From the NCBI GenBank assembly GCA_900316985.1, contig ONFE01000024.1, positions 1 through 32,504 on the forward strand: a DNA stretch of 32,504 bases, in the 5' to 3' direction. The translations under genes and the position numbers were made by a program. The notes under the pieces are model-generated. The model ran no database searches and was not told where the DNA came from. It was given only the letters and a program-made list of their open reading frames with translations. Source of the stretch: an uncultured Prevotellaceae bacterium. Lineage in GTDB: Bacteria > Bacteroidota > Bacteroidia > Bacteroidales > Bacteroidaceae. This document shows positions 30,981 to 32,504 of this stretch, one piece after another. The stretch's first letter is position 1; each line of letters opens with the position of its first letter.

Positions 30981-32152
30981 GAAAATATATGTTGATGGCA
31001 CTGCTCCTTCTGGTAGCAGTGCCAACTTTGGCACAGCAGACACGTGTTAATATCCAATATGACCCGCAGCGTAATACAGAGGGGATTCTGCCTTTCAGCA
31101 CTCAGGTGCTCTCTCCGGAGGTTCGTGATGACCATACAGTCATATTCCGGGTAAAGGCTCCCGATGCCAAGAGTGTGCAACTCACAGGTTCTATGTTTGT
31201 GGGTAAGGAGGCACGTAAGCGTGTTGATTTCACCAAAGGTGACGACGGCGTGTGGACATTGACCTTAGGTCCGCTGATTCCAGAGATTTATTTCTATTAC
31301 ATCATTATAGACGGTGTACAGAATATTGATGCCAACAACGAGTTCACGGGTCATGCCGCCATGCCTTCGTTCAGCATGCTGTTTGTTCACGGTGACAAAC
31401 CAACATGGTATGATCCAAAACCCGATGTGCCCCATGGAAGCATCACCACGCACTATTATTTCTCAAAAGTGACTAATGGCCTACGTGATATGATGGTCTA
31501 TACACCCGCCAACTATGACCCGAAGAAAAAGTATCCTGTACTTTATTTGATGGGCGGTTCCGGTGACCTCACGGAGACATGGGTGATGCATGGACGCGCC
31601 AACTTCATTCTTGACAATATCATTGCTGAAGGAAAAGCCCGTGAAATGATTGTCTGCTTCCCCAATGACCAGATGGTCACCCGGAGTCATCCGAAGCATA
31701 CAGAACTAGCCTTTCCTTTGGTGGAGCGTGAACTGCTGGAGTGTGTCATTCCTTTTGTGGAGTCTCATTACAGTGTGATCAAGGACAAGCATGCACGCGC
31801 TTTGAGCGGACTTTCCATGGGTGGACGTATGACGCAGTATGTGGCACTTCGCAATCTGGATGTCTTTGGGTCAATGGGAATTCTTTCTGCTGCCATTGAT
31901 CTTTCTGAAACCCCGGTTGTCAATGAGCCTGATGTCAATGATCGCATAGACTATCTCTTCATCGGCGGTGGAACTTACGAGACAGGCTTCATGGCACGTC
32001 ATGAACGTTTGCATGAACAACTCGACAAGTTAGGCGTGAAGAACGACTATTATGTTGGTGGTGGAGGAGCACATGACTTAGTCACTTGGAGACATTTGCT
32101 TTACGACCGATTCCTACCCAATTTGTGGCGGAATAATTATAAATGGAAATAA
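30977..32152 (+). CDS. Single CE1-type esterase with E-set domain
   Basis: A 391-residue secreted esterase: signal peptide (MRKYMLMALLLLVAVPTLAQ), an E-set/CBM48-like domain (about 45-140, IPEIYFYYIIIDG) and a CE1-like alpha/beta-hydrolase. The nucleophile is Ser280 in GLSMGG and the base is probably His366 in GGGAHDLVTW. Where the two halves of the upstream enzyme have Asp-Asp (GTDDF, GRDDF), this one has GGGTYETGF, so Glu335 may serve as the triad acid. It is homologous to both upstream halves, making three esterase units in a row. The start at 30977 is chosen for the ATGA overlap and signal peptide, not an in-frame ATG at 30926. A feruloyl or acetylxylan esterase role is inferred. Confidence 0.87.
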   Translation: MRKYMLMALLLLVAVPTLAQQTRVNIQYDPQRNTEGILPFSTQVLSPEVRDDHTVIFRVKAPDAKSVQLTGSMFVGKEARKRVDFTKGDDGVWTLTLGPLIPEIYFYYIIIDGVQNIDANNEFTGHAAMPSFSMLFVHGDKPTWYDPKPDVPHGSITTHYYFSKVTNGLRDMMVYTPANYDPKKKYPVLYLMGGSGDLTETWVMHGRANFILDNIIAEGKAREMIVCFPNDQMVTRSHPKHTELAFPLVERELLECVIPFVESHYSVIKDKHARALSGLSMGGRMTQYVALRNLDVFGSMGILSAAIDLSETPVVNEPDVNDRIDYLFIGGGTYETGFMARHERLHEQLDKLGVKNDYYVGGGGAHDLVTWRHLLYDRFLPNLWRNNYKWK

Positions 32153-32160
32153 AAAGATAC

Positions 32161-32208
32161 AAACGGGATAAAGAGGTAGACGAAACCTCATTATTCCGTT
32201 TCTTTTTT
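32161..32208 (+). terminator. Intrinsic terminator after the esterase operon
   Basis: A 17-bp stem with one mismatch and one G-T pair (32161-32177 with 32185-32201), a 7-base loop and a T-rich tail (CTTTTTT, to 32208). It lies 8 bases after the last esterase stop and ends the GH3-to-esterase transcript. Confidence 0.85.
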
Positions 32209-32239
32209 GAAGTGTTTTCGTTTATTTTTTGTATCTTTG
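32206..32239 (+). promoter_or_regulatory. Probable promoter of the alcohol dehydrogenase gene
   Basis: TTTG at 32206-32209, 22 bases, TATCTTTG at 32232-32239. The -7 box is a full match but the spacer is slightly long. The -33 element coincides with the T-tail of the preceding terminator, as in the arrangement at 6813-6856. Confidence 0.55.
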
Positions 32240-32304
32240 GCACAAGAAAATAGTTTCTTTCGACTTTGTGGAAAAATAGTAATAACAATAAAACTAATTT
32301 GACA

Positions 32305-32504
32305 ATGGTAGATTTTAGTTATCATGCACCTACTGAGGTGGTTTTTGGAAAAAATAGTGAGCAACGGATTGCTGCTTTGGTGAAGAAGTATGGCGGTACG
32401 AAACTCTTACTCCATTATGGAGGCAAGAGTGCTGAGAAATCGGGATTGCTCGATGTGGTGCGTGGTCAGTTACGCGAAGCCGGAATTCCCTTTGTGGAGT
32501 TGGG
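32305..32504 (+). CDS. Iron-containing alcohol dehydrogenase, BdhA/YqhD-like (partial, N-terminus only)
   Basis: The frame opens with ATG at 32305 and remains open to the window edge, giving 66 whole residues. The visible part, MVDFSYHAPTEVVFGKNSEQ followed by KLLLHYGGKSAEKSGLLD and EAGIPFVELG, matches the N-terminal nucleotide-binding region of iron-containing NAD(P)H-dependent alcohol/butanol dehydrogenases. The family reduces aldehydes to alcohols; the metal-binding half lies outside the window. It has its own promoter and is separated from the polysaccharide operon by a terminator, so it is probably unrelated in function. Confidence 0.88.
   Translation, partial: MVDFSYHAPTEVVFGKNSEQRIAALVKKYGGTKLLLHYGGKSAEKSGLLDVVRGQLREAGIPFVEL

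Overview
The window looks like a chromosomal segment from a gut or rumen member of the Bacteroidota, most likely Prevotella/Segatella. The signs are: several promoters with the Bacteroidota -33/-7 pattern (TTG or TTTG, about 20 bases, then TAnnTTTG), no Shine-Dalgarno-like sequences ahead of starts, tandem TonB-dependent receptors, a SusR/HTCS-type propeller regulator, and secreted xylan-type enzymes in one operon. No rRNA, tRNA, CRISPR array, transposase or phage gene was seen.

Region 1 (1-6846): cobalamin/tetrapyrrole acquisition. A cobyrinate a,c-diamide synthase (CbiA) split over two frames runs leftward off the window. Facing away from it is a consensus promoter, a clear cobalamin riboswitch, two tandem TonB-dependent receptors and a CbiK-like chelatase made as a lipoprotein. 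A strong terminator closes this unit.

Region 2 (6826-16033): anaerobic-type corrin ring synthesis operon. Four genes are bifunctional fusions (CobJ-CbiC, CbiE-CbiT, CbiG-CobM, CobK-CbiD), joined by overlaps or short gaps. A secreted YhcH/YjgK/YiaL-family protein sits among them. A BtuF-like binding lipoprotein and a BtuC-like permease end the operon, with no ATPase gene beside them.

Region 3 (16020-17958, minus strand): a tightly overlapping operon of aroQ, an O-methyltransferase and a patatin-like phospholipase, convergent with the permease gene.

Region 4 (18087-32208): hemicellulose utilisation. A membrane-spanning beta-propeller/AraC regulator without histidine kinase or receiver domains is followed by an operon for GH3, GH31, a double GH43-CBM6 enzyme, a double CE1-type esterase and a single CE1-type esterase. 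All have ordinary signal peptides and none is an obvious lipoprotein, suggesting periplasmic trimming of imported, acylated and branched xylo-oligosaccharides. There is no endoxylanase or SusC/SusD pair here. A terminator follows, then the start of an iron-containing alcohol dehydrogenase gene.

Most notable points: the riboswitch-controlled receptor/receptor/lipoprotein-chelatase module, the split cbiA, purine-rich in-frame inserts in two corrin-fusion genes, the kinase-less regulator, and a large dyad covering the GH3 operon promoter. Function calls come from motifs read by eye; no database search was run.
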